Origin: Dasypus novemcinctus
Taxonomy: Eukaryota; Chordata; Mammalia; Cingulata; Dasypodidae
Reading direction: 5' to 3'
Assembly: GCF_030445035.2 (NCBI RefSeq)
Contig: NC_080698.1
Location: 1,867,501 to 1,931,500 of the forward strand
Length of the DNA: 64,000 nucleotides
The notes beneath the pieces were generated by a model that worked only from the letters and a program-made list of their open reading frames with translations, made no database searches and had not been told where the DNA came from. This document shows positions 23,721 through 36,775 of the stretch, piece after piece. Each line of letters starts with the position of its first letter. The stretch's first letter is position 1. Made by a program: the position numbers and the translations under genes.

Positions 23721-25949
23721 AGACAGGTAAAGAAGTTGAGAGTGAGCGTTCAGCAGCTTTTTTCTTTTTTAAAGCAATTTGAGATTGCGATGCTATTCAA
23801 GCACATGAACATTTTTCTTGCAAACTCATGCTTATTATATTTTATGAAATTACCAGTATGCAACAACTTGGTGAAATAACTGGTCTTTATTTTTTTTAAC
23901 TTACTGTGGTACCACATGTGCACCATGCCATTTCCCATTGACTTTCAAGTAGAGTTCAGGGGAGTCAGTTACATCCCCTGCAGATACTGGTCTTTTACTG
24001 CAGGGAGGTCTGTCCCAGGATGGCCTGGGGCTGGGGTTCCTGGGCAGACTTGTCAGTGCCACAACCGGGGCAGTCCTGAACGCCCCGGGACGGTGGCTGC
24101 CCTGGTCCTACTGTCGCTTCTCCAGCAGCAGTACCAGTAGGGACTCTTAGGTGTGGAGGGTAAAGCAGGCGCCTTGGGCTCGGCCTGCCTGGGACGGTAC
24201 TGCTGGCCTCAACTTCATTTTCAATACATGTCTGTGCGAAGATCTTTGTCACAGCGCAAGCTAAATCAGATCAGAGAGGCTTGTCCTTTTTTGAAACCCA
24301 GCAGAAGTCAGCTGAAGGTTGCTCCAGTTCAGGGTGCTAGACACACATCCCCAAAACGGCTTTCCTTTTTGTTATCACCGACTTGTGCTAACGAAGTTTG
24401 TGGTAAGTGTGACGATCACCAGTCAAGGCCAGGGCTCGGTAAAGCAGGCAGTGTCGTGGCGTGCAAACCTGGAGGCCTTCACCCTTAGGCTCCTGTTGAT
24501 TTTTCACTCTAAACTGTGTGCCGTTAGCACCTCACTTGCTTCACCCCAGCCTTAGCCCTTGTGAGCTCATCATTATAGTCTCGATCAGAAAATACCTCAA
24601 ACCATTTCAGGTATTAAACCTGATAATAAAAGTTGGTTGTGGATGCATTCTCATTTCTCATTGATAAATTGAAAAAGATTTTATTTGTAAGTTTTATTAA
24701 AACTCTATATTTTCCCTGATCCTTTGTATTTAATTTTACATAATCACACAAAGAAAATGGCACGATTGTTTTTTTTGACCCCCTCTTTTAGACACCTCAT
24801 TCACCCCCACTTTCTGCCCTGCCATCCACAGTGCTCACTTAAAACAGTGTTAACTGGTGTGAAAAAGGCGGGGAAGCGTTGTGCGGCCAGTGCCCGTGGG
24901 TGATTGCAGTGTGCGGTGCTTACGTAGCCCAGGCTATTGCACAAATGGCCCTCCCTGCGGTTCTAGTGTCGTAGGTGTGGCCACAGCCCCCACAGCCCCC
25001 CACAGGAGGGGCCTCAGGAAGCCCCACGGGAGGGGGCTTAGTAGTCGCCCACCACCGCAGCCTGCGGTAACAGAGCAAGAGGGTCTCATTGGGAAGTCCC
25101 GGCAGGACCAGGGCCGCCGGCAGGCCACGGGGCTCAGTCGCCTGGTGAAGCGCTGCACCCTGGCTCTTTGGGGAAGGCCTGGAGGCAGCCCGGGCACGGG
25201 CAGGCAGAGAGTGAGGCTGGGCCAGTCAAGCAGAAGCTGGGGAGATGTGCGTCCCCTCCTGAGCCCCACCTCAGGGGACGTCAGAGCCAAGTGGGCACAT
25301 CGTGGGCAGGAAGTGGGAAGCCGGTCCTGTGAGCCCGCGGCAAGTCAAGCTGGAGTGTGCCGAGGACAGCAGCAGGGCAGCTCGTGCTCCTGGAGCACCA
25401 CTTCTGCCCCTCAGCCACAGGGCTTGGCCTCCAGCCTGCCCTGCTCCAGAAAGGAAGGTCCTGTGTCTTTCCACTGGGCATGGGAGCACGCTTCCCGTGA
25501 GGGGTGAGAGCAGCATTCTGCTCACCTGTGCTCCGTGGCCCGTACAGTCTCAACTGCTGCCCTCTTCAGTGTTGGGAAGTCCGCTCTGACCCTTTGTTCA
25601 TGCATATTCTCTTCTCCCCATGGGAGGAGTGATTGGTGGCCAAGACGGCTCTGAGCACACACTGGTCAGCCCCTCTGCTCTCACTTTTGCTGACCACAGG
25701 ACATTTGACTCTGCAGCAGTGAGCTAGGTGAGCTCACGGCGGGGCAGGGCTTCCCCGCTGCTCTGGGAGAGGCAGTCTAGAGTGGGTAGAGGGCCACACT
25801 GCGGCCTCTGGCCCAGGTTTAGCAGCACCCATCCCCACCTCCGTCCCTGCACCAGGAGATAAAAAGGAAGACAGGCCACAGAGCAAGGCACAAAGAGCCC
25901 GCGGGAAAAGGGCCGCCCTGCAAGGGGAAGCTCTTTTCTCCTCACGCAG
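23721..25949. other. Intergenic, moderately GC-rich, no gene recognised
   Basis: Long open frames at 24881-25507 and on the other strand reflect GC content; they show no domain or splice logic. The G+C-rich stretch at 24870-25950 ends at the decayed leader exon at 25950, so it may be the remains of a second zinc-finger-gene promoter. Confidence 0.4.
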
Positions 25950-26017
25950 CTCGAGGCCCCTGCTTTTCCAAATGAGAAGGCAGTGCGGGAGGCCAGGGGA
26001 CTGCAGCCATGCCCCAG
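25950..26017 (+). pseudogene. Second decayed leader exon of a KRAB zinc-finger gene
   Basis: Follows the acceptor-like CTCACGCAG. It shares TGCTTTTCCAAA, GGCAGTGCGGGAGGCCAGGG and CAGCCATGCCCCAG with the leader exon at 50710-50780. The ATG and the Met-Pro-Gln codons survive, but the donor site is destroyed: CAG is followed by CGCGAC instead of GTGAGC. Confidence 0.6.
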
Positions 26018-26600
26018 CGCGACCCCAGGGGAGCCAGTCTTGCCAAGAGCCTTCCCCCTACCAGCTCAGTCAAGCCAGCGCACGCTGCAGACCCTCACCC
26101 GGCTGCCCTTTCCAGGGCACTAAGGCAGCTGAGCGTGGGTTTGCTTGGGTGAGTGTCTCTGGTTAGAGAGAGCACATGATTTTGAGAAGATCCATTTTAA
26201 TTGAGTGAGGTGGTTGCATCTGCTGGTAAAGTTTTCTGGAACTAGAAATTCCTGTCACTTTCTACAAATGATGTCTACCAAATGAGGCAGGAAAAATCTT
26301 TTCAGGGGAATGATTTTGCTTATAAACTGTATGCAAAATAGCATGGGACTGAGGGCCTCTCTTCAGTAAATGTCTGCTGAGCGCCTTCCGTATGCCACGC
26401 CATGCGTAGGCCTTGGGGGCTGATGGTTTGAAGCAGGAGGGACCTTGGAAAATCATGCTTTTAAACCTACTCCATTCCTGGGGTGTGAGCTGTGGTAAGG
26501 ACCTGTTAATTAGGTTCCTCGCAAGAGCGGGTGGAACGCGGCATTTGTTTAGGTGTTGGGGTTGCTGTACGTGGTTTCACAATGACAGGGGTAGGCCATG
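26018..26600. other. Intergenic, nothing recognised
   Basis: No feature supported. Confidence 0.4.
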
Positions 26601-26800
26601 ATGCCTGTTAAAACCTGTAAAGGTGTGTGGTGCAGCGTGAAAGCCGTAACGTACACGACAGACCACGGGTGGCAGCAGTGCTTCCATATGTTTATCATTG
26701 TAACAAGTGTACCTAATATAAGATGTTATTAAAAGGGAAAATGTGAGGGGGAGAGGTGGGATATACGGGAACCCCCTGTATTTATTTATTTTTTTTTAGT
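26600..26800 (+). repeat. L1 3' UTR fragment
   Basis: TTTATCATTGTAACAAGTGT and GGTGGGATATACGGGAACCC resemble the L1M 3' end. Confidence 0.45.
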
Positions 26801-27026
26801 ATTTTTTTAAACAAATCAATTTTATTGATACGTATTAATAAAGCACAGTTTATCCAATATTAAAGCATTTTCATTATTTCAATAATAATAAAAAAACAAG
26901 GCTTCTCATCTCTCAATCTGTTTCCCCTGCTCCCCAGTATTTTTTTATGTCCTTCCCCCCCACCCCCCTGACTTGCTTGCTGTCTGCTTTCTGTGTCCAT
27001 TTGCTGTGCATTATTTTTTATTTTTA

Positions 27027-27426
27027 AGATTTATTTTATTTATTTCTCTCCCCCCAGCTCCCTCCAGTTGTCTGCTCTCTCTGTCCATTCACTGTGTGTT
27101 CTTCTGTGTCCACTTGTATTCTTGTCAGCAGCACTGGGAATCTGTGTCTCTTTTTGTTTCTTCTTGCTGCATCAGCTCTCCATGTGTGAGGCACCACTCC
27201 TGGGCAGGCTGCACTTTTTTCACATGGGGTGGCTCTCCTTATGGGGTGCAATCTTTGCGCGTGGGGCTCCCCTACACGGTGGACATCCCTGCGTGGCACG
27301 GCACTTCTTGTGCACATCAGCACTGCGCATGGGCCAGCTCCACATAGGTCAGGAGGCCCGGGGTTTGAACCCTGGACCTCCCATGTGGTAGGCGGATGCT
27401 CAATCAGGTGAGCCAAATCTGCTTCC
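27027..27426 (-). repeat. DAS-type SINE
   Basis: AAGATTTATTTTATTTATTT tail at the left, head at the right with GGTTTGAACCCTGGACC and GAGCCAAATCTGCTTCCC. Confidence 0.8.
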
Positions 27427-27717
27427 CTCGCTGTGCATTCTTCCGTGTGTCTGTATTTATTTTTATTTATCCCCCCACCCCTTGCAGCTTGCTTGTTGTT
27501 TTGCTGTGTCCATTCGCTGTGCACTCCTCTGTGTTTTTGCTTTTCTCCCTTTTTGTTGCATCACCTTGCTGAGTTGGCTCTCTGCGGCGCTTGTGGGCTG
27601 GGTGGTGCTCCGCAGCGTGCGGGTGAGCCTGCCTTCGCAAGGAGGCCCCGGGACGCGAACCCAGGGCTCCCATATGGTAGACGGGAGCCCACCTGCTTGA
27701 GCCACAGCTGCTTCCCT
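27427..27717 (-). repeat. DAS-type SINE
   Basis: Second copy directly joined to the previous one, with head GGACGCGAACCCAGGG and GAGCCACAGCTGCTTCCC at the right. Confidence 0.8.
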
Positions 27718-28179
27718 CCCCAGTATTTTTGATGTAACTTTTTTGTAATCTAAAACTTGTTTAAAAATAAAGTTAAAAAAAATACTAAAGCAAAGAAATA
27801 AAAGAAAAAAAATAGGTTCCTTCCGTTAAGGGCCTTTTGATTAGATTACTTAGTAGGGTGTGATCCAGAGTGCATTTTAAGGCTCTTAGTGGAGTGCTTT
27901 ATAAATGGGATGGACACAGGAGGACAGAAGCTGAAAGCGACGAAGCCCAGAAGAGAAGGGAGAGGCCCGCAGACGCTGCCATGCGCCTTGTCACGTGAGA
28001 GCGGCGTCCAGGGTCGCCAGCAGCTGGTCTCCAGGAAGAAGCATCACCTGATGATGCCTTGATGTGGGCGTTTTTCTCAGCTTCCAAACCATGTGCCCCA
28101 TTGCTGTACTGCATTCTGGCAGCCTAGCAAATTAAAGTGGGGTATGGTAAGGAAGAATAATAATGGTTACATAACTTAC

Positions 28180-29790
28180 TTAACTCTTTCTTTGCTAGAT
28201 TCATTCATTTAACCAATATGGAGATTCAGCTTTGTACCAGTGGTGACCCAGACAGTGCCTCCATGGAGCTGTAGATTCCAGTGGGGGACCAGGACAGAAT
28301 GGCAGGGAATGCAAAATACACTATCCAGCAGCAAGGCATGCTTGCAGAAAGTGCAAAGATGGTGCATGAGTCAGCCAGAGAGGGGCTGATGCAAAGTACC
28401 AGAAAATCGGTTGGCTTTTATAAAGGGTATTTTTGAGGGGTAAAAGCTTAAAGTCCCACGGCCTCAGAGTCCAACTCCAGGCTGCTTCTCACCAAAGTCA
28501 GCGGCCATGTGTTGAAGCAAGATGGCGGGCGCGCTCTGCTGGACTTTCCTTCCTCCTTCCTCCGGAGGCTCCAGCTGAGGGCCAGCAAAGGCTCGTCTCT
28601 CAGGGCTTCCTCTGTCAGTCTGGCATAGAGCTCGTCTCTCAGGGCTTCCTCTGTCAGTCTGGCGTAGGGCTCGTCTCTCAGGGCTTCCTCTGTCAGTCTG
28701 GCGTAGGGCTTGTTTTGTTCCAGGCCTTCTCAGCCGCAGACTTTCAGGCGAATGGCTCAGCTCTCTCCGGGGCCCAGGATCAAACATGCCAGAGCCTTCT
28801 CCTCTTCCATGTGTCTTCTTGAATGAGTGCCCATTTTTATCAGCCCACCAAGGGGGCGGGGACTCAATCTGAGAGGCTACTGACAAGGTCGAACCGAAAG
28901 CTCTAAATTGGTTTTATCAAGTAAACTTAATACCTTTGAATTTAATATAATCAAAGGGTATCACACCCAGAGGATCAGGCCAGTATAGGAACATAACCTT
29001 TCTTTTTTTGGGATTCACAAATAATATCAAACTGCCACAGATGGTAAGGGGATGGAAAGTAACTATAATAGTCTGTTGCATGGAGGGAAATACATTGGTA
29101 AGTCAGAGAGGGCTTCTCGGAGGAGGTGACTGAGCTGAGACTTGAGTGCTATGAGAAGCAAACCAGGCAGAAGGAGCAGCAAGGTCTAAGGTGTGAACTG
29201 TATGAAAGTGTTTTGAGCTTTTAAGCAAGAGAAAGAAGGCAAGTATTTCAGAAGTGCAATGAGCTAGATGAATAAATAGAAATGAGGTCGGAGAGAGAGG
29301 GGCAGGGGCCAGCTCGTGTGGCATCGATATTGCAGAACTTGCAAGACTTTCTTCACTCCAACAGGGTTCTAAGGGAAGGGCTCACTGAACAGGTGACATC
29401 TGTCTGAGATCTGAGAATGGGAAGAACCAGGGGGCAGAATTTCAGGCTGATGGAAGAGCAAACGCAAAGGCCTTGAGGTAGGAAAGGATTTGACTTGAGG
29501 AAGAGACAGAAGGCCTGAGTGGTTGAACCCCCACAGAACCCAGGGAGAGGGTCACCCTGACTGAAGTGGTAGAAAGAAGCTGAGACCAGGCCATGTAGGA
29601 TCTCTGAGGTCATGGGAAAGAGACTGGATTTCATCCCAAGGGCAATGGTTGGACATTAAAGAGTTTGAGTGTTTCATGACCTTTTTGTCAGGTAATTCAG
29701 GCTGCTGTGTGGAAAAGTTATTGTCAGGGGGGTAAGAGTGAAAACTGGATGAGGCCAGCTGGAGGCTACCGCAGGAGTCCATCAGGAAAT
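28180..29790 (+). repeat. Ancient mammalian repeat, split by an LTR
   Basis: Begins ATTCATTCATTTAACCAATA and continues after the LTR with GAGGGCTTCTCGGAGGAGGT, then text on filtered phrases such as GGATTTCATCCCAAGGGCAA. The class is common across mammals; exact family not certain. The LTR at 28363-29039 lies inside it. Confidence 0.5.
28363..29039 (-). mobile_element. Solo LTR with perfect target duplication
   Basis: Runs from TGCATGAGTCAGCC to AACTGCCACA on the + strand, 677 bp, flanked on both sides by GATGG (28358-28362 and 29040-29044). It has a 22-27 bp internal tandem segment with CTCAGGGCTTCCTCTGTCAG repeated four times at about 28595-28705. The 5-bp duplication and TG...CA ends support an LTR of the ERVL type. 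Confidence 0.8.
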
Positions 29791-30217
29791 TATTACTCTA
29801 GTATTTTATATGTATTGAGCTGTTAGAGCAAATTCCTTTTCATCTTTTTTCAAAATATTTTTAGCTAGTCTTTTACATCTATCCTTCCATATAAACTTCA
29901 AAATCCAGATTCTTCAGAACTTTAGAATAAAAATGATTTCCATTGGGATTGCCTTGATTTTGTAGATTAATCTGAGAATGCTCTTAAAAGAATTCTTCTC
30001 GTTTGGGAACACATCTTCTCTCTTGTCATTTATTCCAGTCCCTTTATGTCCTTTAGCATAGGTGTGTGTGTGTACACCATAGGTTTTGTGCATTTTCTAA
30101 TTTGGAGGAGTATCCTGTTAATTTTTATATGCTGATCTTCATCTGGCCTTCAAGCTTTATGTATTTTTTGCATCTCATTTTCCCCTCATCAGGGCTCGAG
30201 TAGGAAACCTGTTTCGG

Positions 30218-30949
30218 GTCCCAGTGACCTTGGAGGATTTGGCCATGCACTCCCCTGGCGATGGGCCAGTCTGGTGGCTGCTCACGAGACCCTGGAGAGG
30301 TGCGAAGCAGGGACTGATGAACTGTAGCTCCTCCGGTGAGGCCTGTCTCTTCTCAGCCTCTGCGCTTTGGAGCTTCCTGGCTCCTCTGCTCTTACAGGCT
30401 GAGGTATCTCTGGTAAGTTGTTTTCACAGCTCTGCTAGCTGAGCTCCCCTCACCAGCCTCAGCCGCTGGCTGGGGTGAGCTTAAGTCCTCTGGTATTCAA
30501 ACAAAGGTCCCTAATTCCCTAGGATGGAAACATTTTCTGTTGCTCCACTTAAGCCTTTTGTTCCTACGTCATACCTGTTTTCTGGAGCTCTTGGCCCCTG
30601 CTGCGTGGGTGGGAGGCTCCCATTACCTCAGCGCATGCTCAGACAGGGCCCCTGTGTTAAGCTTCTTCCTGAGTGAGATAGCCGGCTCCTTCTTTCCAGG
30701 GCTCCACCTTCCCTGAGACCCACTACTTGTTCTCCCACGCATTCCACTTGCTAAAGCAGAGGATAGGCTCAAGAGGGTTCCAGAATCAGTTCTGGCCGGT
30801 TCCCTCACTCTGCTGTTCCCTCTCCTTCTCCTCCAGCAGCTTCTCCATTCCCTACACCTGTTCTGATCTCCCCGTTGGCACGAGGGGCAGCAGCTGGGGT
30901 CCGGATGCCTGGGCACTAGGTGGCCGAGTCCCTGAGAGGTGTCATACAG
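30218..30949 (+). pseudogene. Relic KRAB-A and KRAB-B exons of a lost zinc-finger gene
   Basis: 30218-30335 aligns with the KRAB-A exon at 55481-55607: it keeps CCAGTGACCTTGGAGGAT, TTGGCCATG and the final donor CCGGTGAGGCCT, but has an acceptor changed from CAG to CGG, a net loss of nine bases and stop codons (ACTGATGAACTG). 30840-30949 aligns with the KRAB-B exon at 56121-56225: it keeps CTCCATTCCCTACACCTG, TTCTGATCTCC and GGGGTCCGGATGCCTGG, but has an in-frame TAG and a donor starting GC. Downstream, 31480-31560 still resembles 56330-56400. No zinc-finger exon follows before the L1 block at 32.46 kb, so the DNA-binding part was deleted. Order suggests the ZNF619 counterpart, but that is inference. 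Confidence 0.65.
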
Positions 30950-32459
30950 GCCAGTCAGAGAACCTGAGCTTCCTTTCCGGCTTTGCCTGCTCCGCTTCAA
31001 AACTGTGTCATGCAAAAGGGTTTTCCTCTCTCATGTGGCTGCTGTGGGGGGTGAGAAGGCCACTCATTCAGAGACGTGTCACAGAGCACCTGCTGGCTGC
31101 GCAACGGCGCGCCGACCATGACCTGGGAAGGACCAGCCTCCACCCTCCAGCTTTTTTCACTTATTGAAAGAACTTAATTTTCTACTATCCTCAATACAAA
31201 GATATATTTCAACTACAATTAGAGACATAATAGGCTTCTCTAGGCCAGCCTGGGAACACATATATCATTAGCTTGTTCATTCTTTCTTGTTTCTAAACAC
31301 TGACCTAAAAATGAATTTTTTGACTCATGTTTGTAACTGATGGGGACTGGCTTTCTTATTTGGAAAGAAATTCATTGAGCAAGATTTTTAAAATCCAGAA
31401 GAATATATTCTGGAATTAGATTCCCTGGTAGCTGCAAAGGCCAAACTTCGCCTCTCCTCTGTTCACCTGCCCTCTCGCTGCCTCTGGGCCAGGGCCACCT
31501 GTACTCTGAGCCCTGAACCTGGGGAGGCCGTTCTCAGCCCTCCGGAGCATGCTCCCAGATTTCTCCTCTGACTGCCCGTGATTCCAGCCCTCACCCTCCC
31601 AGCTTAGCTTTTCAGCTGGGCCTGCCAAAGCTCGCGCTTTATCCTGCCCTATAATACCAAATAGAAGAGTTGCATGGTCTGTTTTGTTTCCCTTCAGTTA
31701 ACCCTAATTGTAATAATGCTTGACACTTTAGATAGCGTTTTAGAATGGGGCCATATGCACATATGTTCCTCTTGCTCCTGGAAATCTAGTTCATCTTTTT
31801 AAAACAATTTTTTTTGTGCATAAACTTTACAGTTAAAACACTAAAGACTTCATAAAATGTACTGTTTCTGTGTCAGCTAAAAGTCCTGTGGCAGCCCGTC
31901 TCAACAATGACGCCTGTTGATCCTCACATCCCAGCATTCGTGCCCTTGTGTATCTCCGTCCACACTAAATCAAGACGAACCTGTGATGACGGTACCTTAA
32001 GGAAGTGATGGCGCGTGGCTTCTGGCAGCTTCAGCCTTGACCTCTGAGATCGTTCACCTTGGCAAAGTAGTTCTAGTGACCTTTTTTGTAGGTGCCTTTG
32101 GATTTCTACATAGGCATGCCATCCATGAATAAAGATGGTCTTATTTCTTCATCGCAGTCTGGACACCTTTTATTTTTTTCTTGCACTGGCTGGAGCCTTC
32201 ATTTCAATATATTAGAAATGTTAAGAAGTGATATCCTTGTCTCAGTCTTCATCTTAGGATTAAAGCATTCAGTCTTTCTCCATTCAGTGTGATGTTCACT
32301 GTAGGTTTTTTTTGTAAATGCTCTTTATCAAGTTGAGGAATTTCTTTCACCTCGTTGCCAAGAGTTTGTTTTTTTATTTAAGCTGAATAAAATCATTGTG
32401 TCTTGTTATCTTTATTCCTATCGAATTAATGTTTTTTATTTTAGCATACTTGTTTCCGT
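30950..32459. other. Remainder of the dead zinc-finger unit; no gene
   Basis: Apart from the stretch near 31480-31560 that resembles intron sequence of the ZNF621-like gene, no feature is recognised. Confidence 0.4.
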
Positions 32460-35400
32460 ACTTTTAAAAAATTAAAATAATTGTATTTTAATGCATTCAG
32501 CATAAGACTTACCTCTTTAAATAATTTTCAAGTACACAATTTAGTGACATTTAGTGCATTTACAATGTTATGCAGCCATCACCACTATTTAGTTACAGAG
32601 CATTTTATCACTTCAAAAGGAAACCTTGTGTTCGTTAAGCAGTCACTTGCCTTTTCTCCTCCCTTCCTCCCCAGCCCCTAGCAACTACTAATAGGGTTTC
32701 TGTCTGTACAGGTTTTTCTATTTTTGGATATCTCATAAAAATGGAATTATACAATATGTGCCCTTTTATATCTGGCTTCTTGCACTTATAATTATTCAAG
32801 ACTCATCCCTCATGTGTATGTATGAGAACGACAGTGCTTTTTATGGCTAAATAATATTCCATTGTATGGATATCCCACATTTTGTTTATCCATTCATCAG
32901 TCGATGGATACTTGGCTTGTACCTGCCTTTTTGCTATTGTGAATAGTGCTGCTAAGAACATTTGCATACAGGTTTCGGTTGCTTACCCGTTTTCAGTTCT
33001 TTTGGTTACATACTCGGAGTGGAATTGCTGGGTCATATGGTAACTCTATGTTTAACTTTCTAAAGGGCCACCAAACTGATATCCACAGTGGCAGCATGAT
33101 TTTACATTCTTACCAGCAAACTATGAGGGTTCCAATTTCTCCGTATCCTTGCCAAAGCTTGTTATTTTCCATTTAAAAAAATAGTAATAACCACCCTAGG
33201 TTATTGTAGTTTTGATTTGTATTTCTGTGATGGCTGATGATGTTCAACATCTTTTCATGTGCTTATTAGCCATTGGTATATCTTTTTTGGAGAAATGCCT
33301 ATTCAAGCCCTATTCATTTTTTAAATTGGGTGTTTATTTTTGTTCTAAGTTTTAAAAAATATATTCAGGTTACCTTATCAGATAAATGATTTCATAATTC
33401 TAGTCCATTGCTTTATACATCTATTCTTATGTCAGTATCACACTATTTTGATAACAGTAGCTTTGTAATCCCATAGTTTCATTATGTTGTGTTTTTGTTT
33501 TCACTCATCTCAAAGTATTTCCAAATTTCTCTGTGATTTCTTCTTTGCCTGGTTGGTTGTTTAAAAATAGAATGTTAAACTTCCACGTATTTGTGAATTT
33601 TCCAATTTTTGTACTGTTACTGATTTCCATTTCATTGCACTGGTGTCTAAGAAGATACTTTGTGTGAATTCAGTCTTTTTATATGTATTGAGTCTTGTTG
33701 TGTCTGAACATATGGCCTATTCTGATGAATGTTCCATGTGCCCTTGAGAATATGTAGAGGCATTACAAACTAAGAACAGAATAATACTGGATTTTTATTT
33801 ACCTATGTATTTACCTTTACAGATATTACTTAATTCTTTGTGTGACTTTGAATTACTGTTCAGTGTTCATTTTAGCCTCAAGGACTCCCTATAGTGTTTC
33901 TTGTAGGGCAGGCCTGCTAGCAATAAGTTCCCTTAGCATTTGTTTATATGGGAATGCATTCATTTCTCTTTCATTTTTTGAAGGATAGCTTTGCTGGATG
34001 TAAAATTATTGGTAGACAGTTATCTTTCTGCCAGCAGTTTAAGTATGTTATCTGACTGCATTCTGGTCTCCATGGCTTCTGATGGTAAATCAGTGGTTAA
34101 TCTTATTAAGGATCCCTTATATATAACAAGTCACTTCTCTCTTGCTTCTTTCCAGATTCTGTTTGACTTTTGACAGTTTGGTTTAATATATCTTGGTGTG
34201 GATCTCTTTGTGTTTATCTTACTTGAAGTTTCTTCAGCTTCTTGGATGTGTAGATTAATGTTTTTAATCAAATTTGAAAAACATAAGTTCAAATATTTTT
34301 TCTTCCCTTTTCTCCTTTCGCTTCTCCTTCTTGGGACTTCCATTATGCATATACAGATTTGCTTGATGGTATTCTACAGATCCCTTAGGCTCTGTTCTTT
34401 TTCTTCATTCTTTTTTCTTTCCATTCCTGAGACTGGATGATTTCAATTCGTCAATCTCCAATTTCGCTCTTGGTTTCCTGTACCTCCTAAATCTGCTGTT
34501 GAACCCATCTAGTGAATTTTTCACTTCAGTTATTGTACTTTTCAGGTCCAGGATTTCTATGTGGTTCTTATAATATTTATAATTTCTATCTCTTTATTGG
34601 TATTTTCTTTTGGTTGAGCCATCTTTCTCATGCTTTCCTTTGATTCTTTGTCCATGGTTTCCTTTAGCTTTCTGAGCATATTTAAGACAGTTGATTTATA
34701 GTCTTTGTCTAGTAAGTCCAATGTTTGGACTTCTTCAGGGACAGTTTCTTAATTTCTTTTTTTTTTTCCTATATACTTCTTATTTCTTTGCATACCTTGT
34801 CATTTTTTGTTGTTAAAAACTGAATATTTTGAGTATAACAATGTGGTAGCTTTGGAGATCAGAGTCCCCTTTATCTCCAGGGTTTGCTGTTGTGCTTGTA
34901 GTGGGTTGTATTTGCTTGTTTAATGAGTTTTTTATATTATTTTTGTAATCCCTCAGGGAGCTACTGGGCAGATGAAAATGTACAACCACAATTCTTGGAG
35001 AACAAGGTCTGTCTTGTCCCTCTCTCACACCAACAAGCTGACCTGGAACATGAGCTGCTCTTCCTACAGCCACCTCCACAGTGGGTAGCTGGGGAAGGCA
35101 GATGGTTAAATAAAACCCTCACAACAATCTCCTACCAGAATTAACTGGCTTCTTCATTCAGCACTGCCCAGGTTGTTTAATGTTTGATTAGATTCCAGAG
35201 TTCTGGAAAAGTTTTTGCCAGGTTAATTGCTTCTTTAGTGAAGGGGTCAATTTTTGGAGTTCCCTGCTCTGCCATTTTTTATGACATCACTTTACCTTTA
35301 TTTTTGAAAGATGTTTTTGGTAGGTATAAAATTCTAGATTGACAGTTATATTTTCTTTAAGTGTTTTAAAAATGTTGCTCCACTGTCTTCTCATTTATAT

Positions 35401-35466
35401 TTCTGACCAGAAATCTGAAGTCATCCTTATCTTTGTTCTTCTTTAGACAATGTCTTTTTTCCCTCT

Positions 35467-35700
35467 GGCTTTTTTTTTTTTTTTTTTTTTTGAGATACTA
35501 GGGCTGGAGATTTGACTCAGGACCTTGTATGTGGGAAGCTGGCGCTCAACCATTGAGCCACTATTGGCTCTCCTGAGTTAGTTTTTCATTCATTTGCTTG
35601 TTTTGTTTGTTTGTTTGTTTGTTTGTTTGTTTTTGTTTGTTTAGGCACTGGAAACTAAACCCAGGACCTCTTGTGGGAGGTGGGCACTCAACTTCTTATT
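35467..35700 (-). repeat. Two SINE head fragments
   Basis: Poly(T) runs followed by inverted heads (GACTCAGGACCTTGTATG; AACTAAACCCAGGACC), with a (GTTT)n stretch at 35607-35642. Confidence 0.65.
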
Positions 35701-36356
35701 AAAAGATATGTTTTATCCCTGGTTCAGATCAATTTATTTACTGTATACCTTAGTATAGTTTTTTCATGTTTCTTGTGCTTGTATTCAATTTGATTTGTGG
35801 TTTTATTTTTCATCAAGTTTGGAACATTTTCAGCCATTATTTCCTAAAATATATTTCTCTCTCTCCTTCTCTGTCTTTTTCAAGGACTCCAATTACCTCT
35901 ACATTGGACCTCTTGAAGCTGTCCCACGTCTCACTGATGATCTGTTCCTGCTGCCTTCAGTCTCTTTTCTTCCTGTGCTTTTGGGTAGTTTCTATTGCTA
36001 TTCCTTTTTGTTCTCTAGTCTTCTACAAAGATTAATTTGCCATGAAGTATAATACATTTTTCATTTCAGAGATTGTCATTTTCATATCTAAAAGTTTTAT
36101 TTGGGTCTATAAAAATATTCCATGTCTCTGTTTAACTCTTTGGACATATGGAATGCAGTTGTCCTAACTGTGTTCATATCTTTCTATGCTAATTCTAACA
36201 TGTGTCAGTTCTGGGTTGTTTTTTATTGACTGATTTTTATCCTTGTTGTGAGTCATATTTTCCTACTTCTTTGAATGCTTAGCAATCTTTGATTGGATGC
36301 CGTATATTGTAAGATATATCTTGTCAGTGGCTATATTTATTTATTTATTTATTTAT

Positions 36357-36775
36357 TTTTTAAAGATTTATTTATTTTTTTTATTTCTCTCCCCTTCCCC
36401 CCCCTCCCCCCACCCCAGTTTTCTGTTCTGTCTATTTGCTGCATCTTCTTTGTCCACTTCTGTTGTTGTCAGCCGCACGGGAGTCTGTGTTTCTTCTTGT
36501 TGCATCATCTTGTTGTGTCAGCTTTCCATGTGGGTGGTGCCATGCCTGGGCAGGCTGCACTTTCTTTCGCACTGGTTGGCTCTCCTTACGGGACTCACTC
36601 CTTGCCCATGGGGCTCCCCTATGCGGAGGACACCCCTGTGTGGCAGGGCACTCCTTGCGTGCATCAGCACTGCACGTGGGCCAGCTGCACACGGGTCAAG
36701 GAGGCCCGGGGTTTGAACCACAGACCTCCCATGTGGTAGATGGATGCCCTAACCACTGGGCCAAGTCTGCCGCCA
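36357..36775 (-). repeat. DAS-type SINE, second subfamily
   Basis: AAAGATTTATTTATTTTTT tail, body, then head with GGTTTGAACCACAGACC and CACTGGGCCAAGTC, the inverse of the 18990 type. Confidence 0.85.

Noticed and set aside
24881-25507. 208-codon open frame in GC-rich DNA
   Set aside because: A comparable frame is open on the other strand, with no domain, no splice sites and biased composition.
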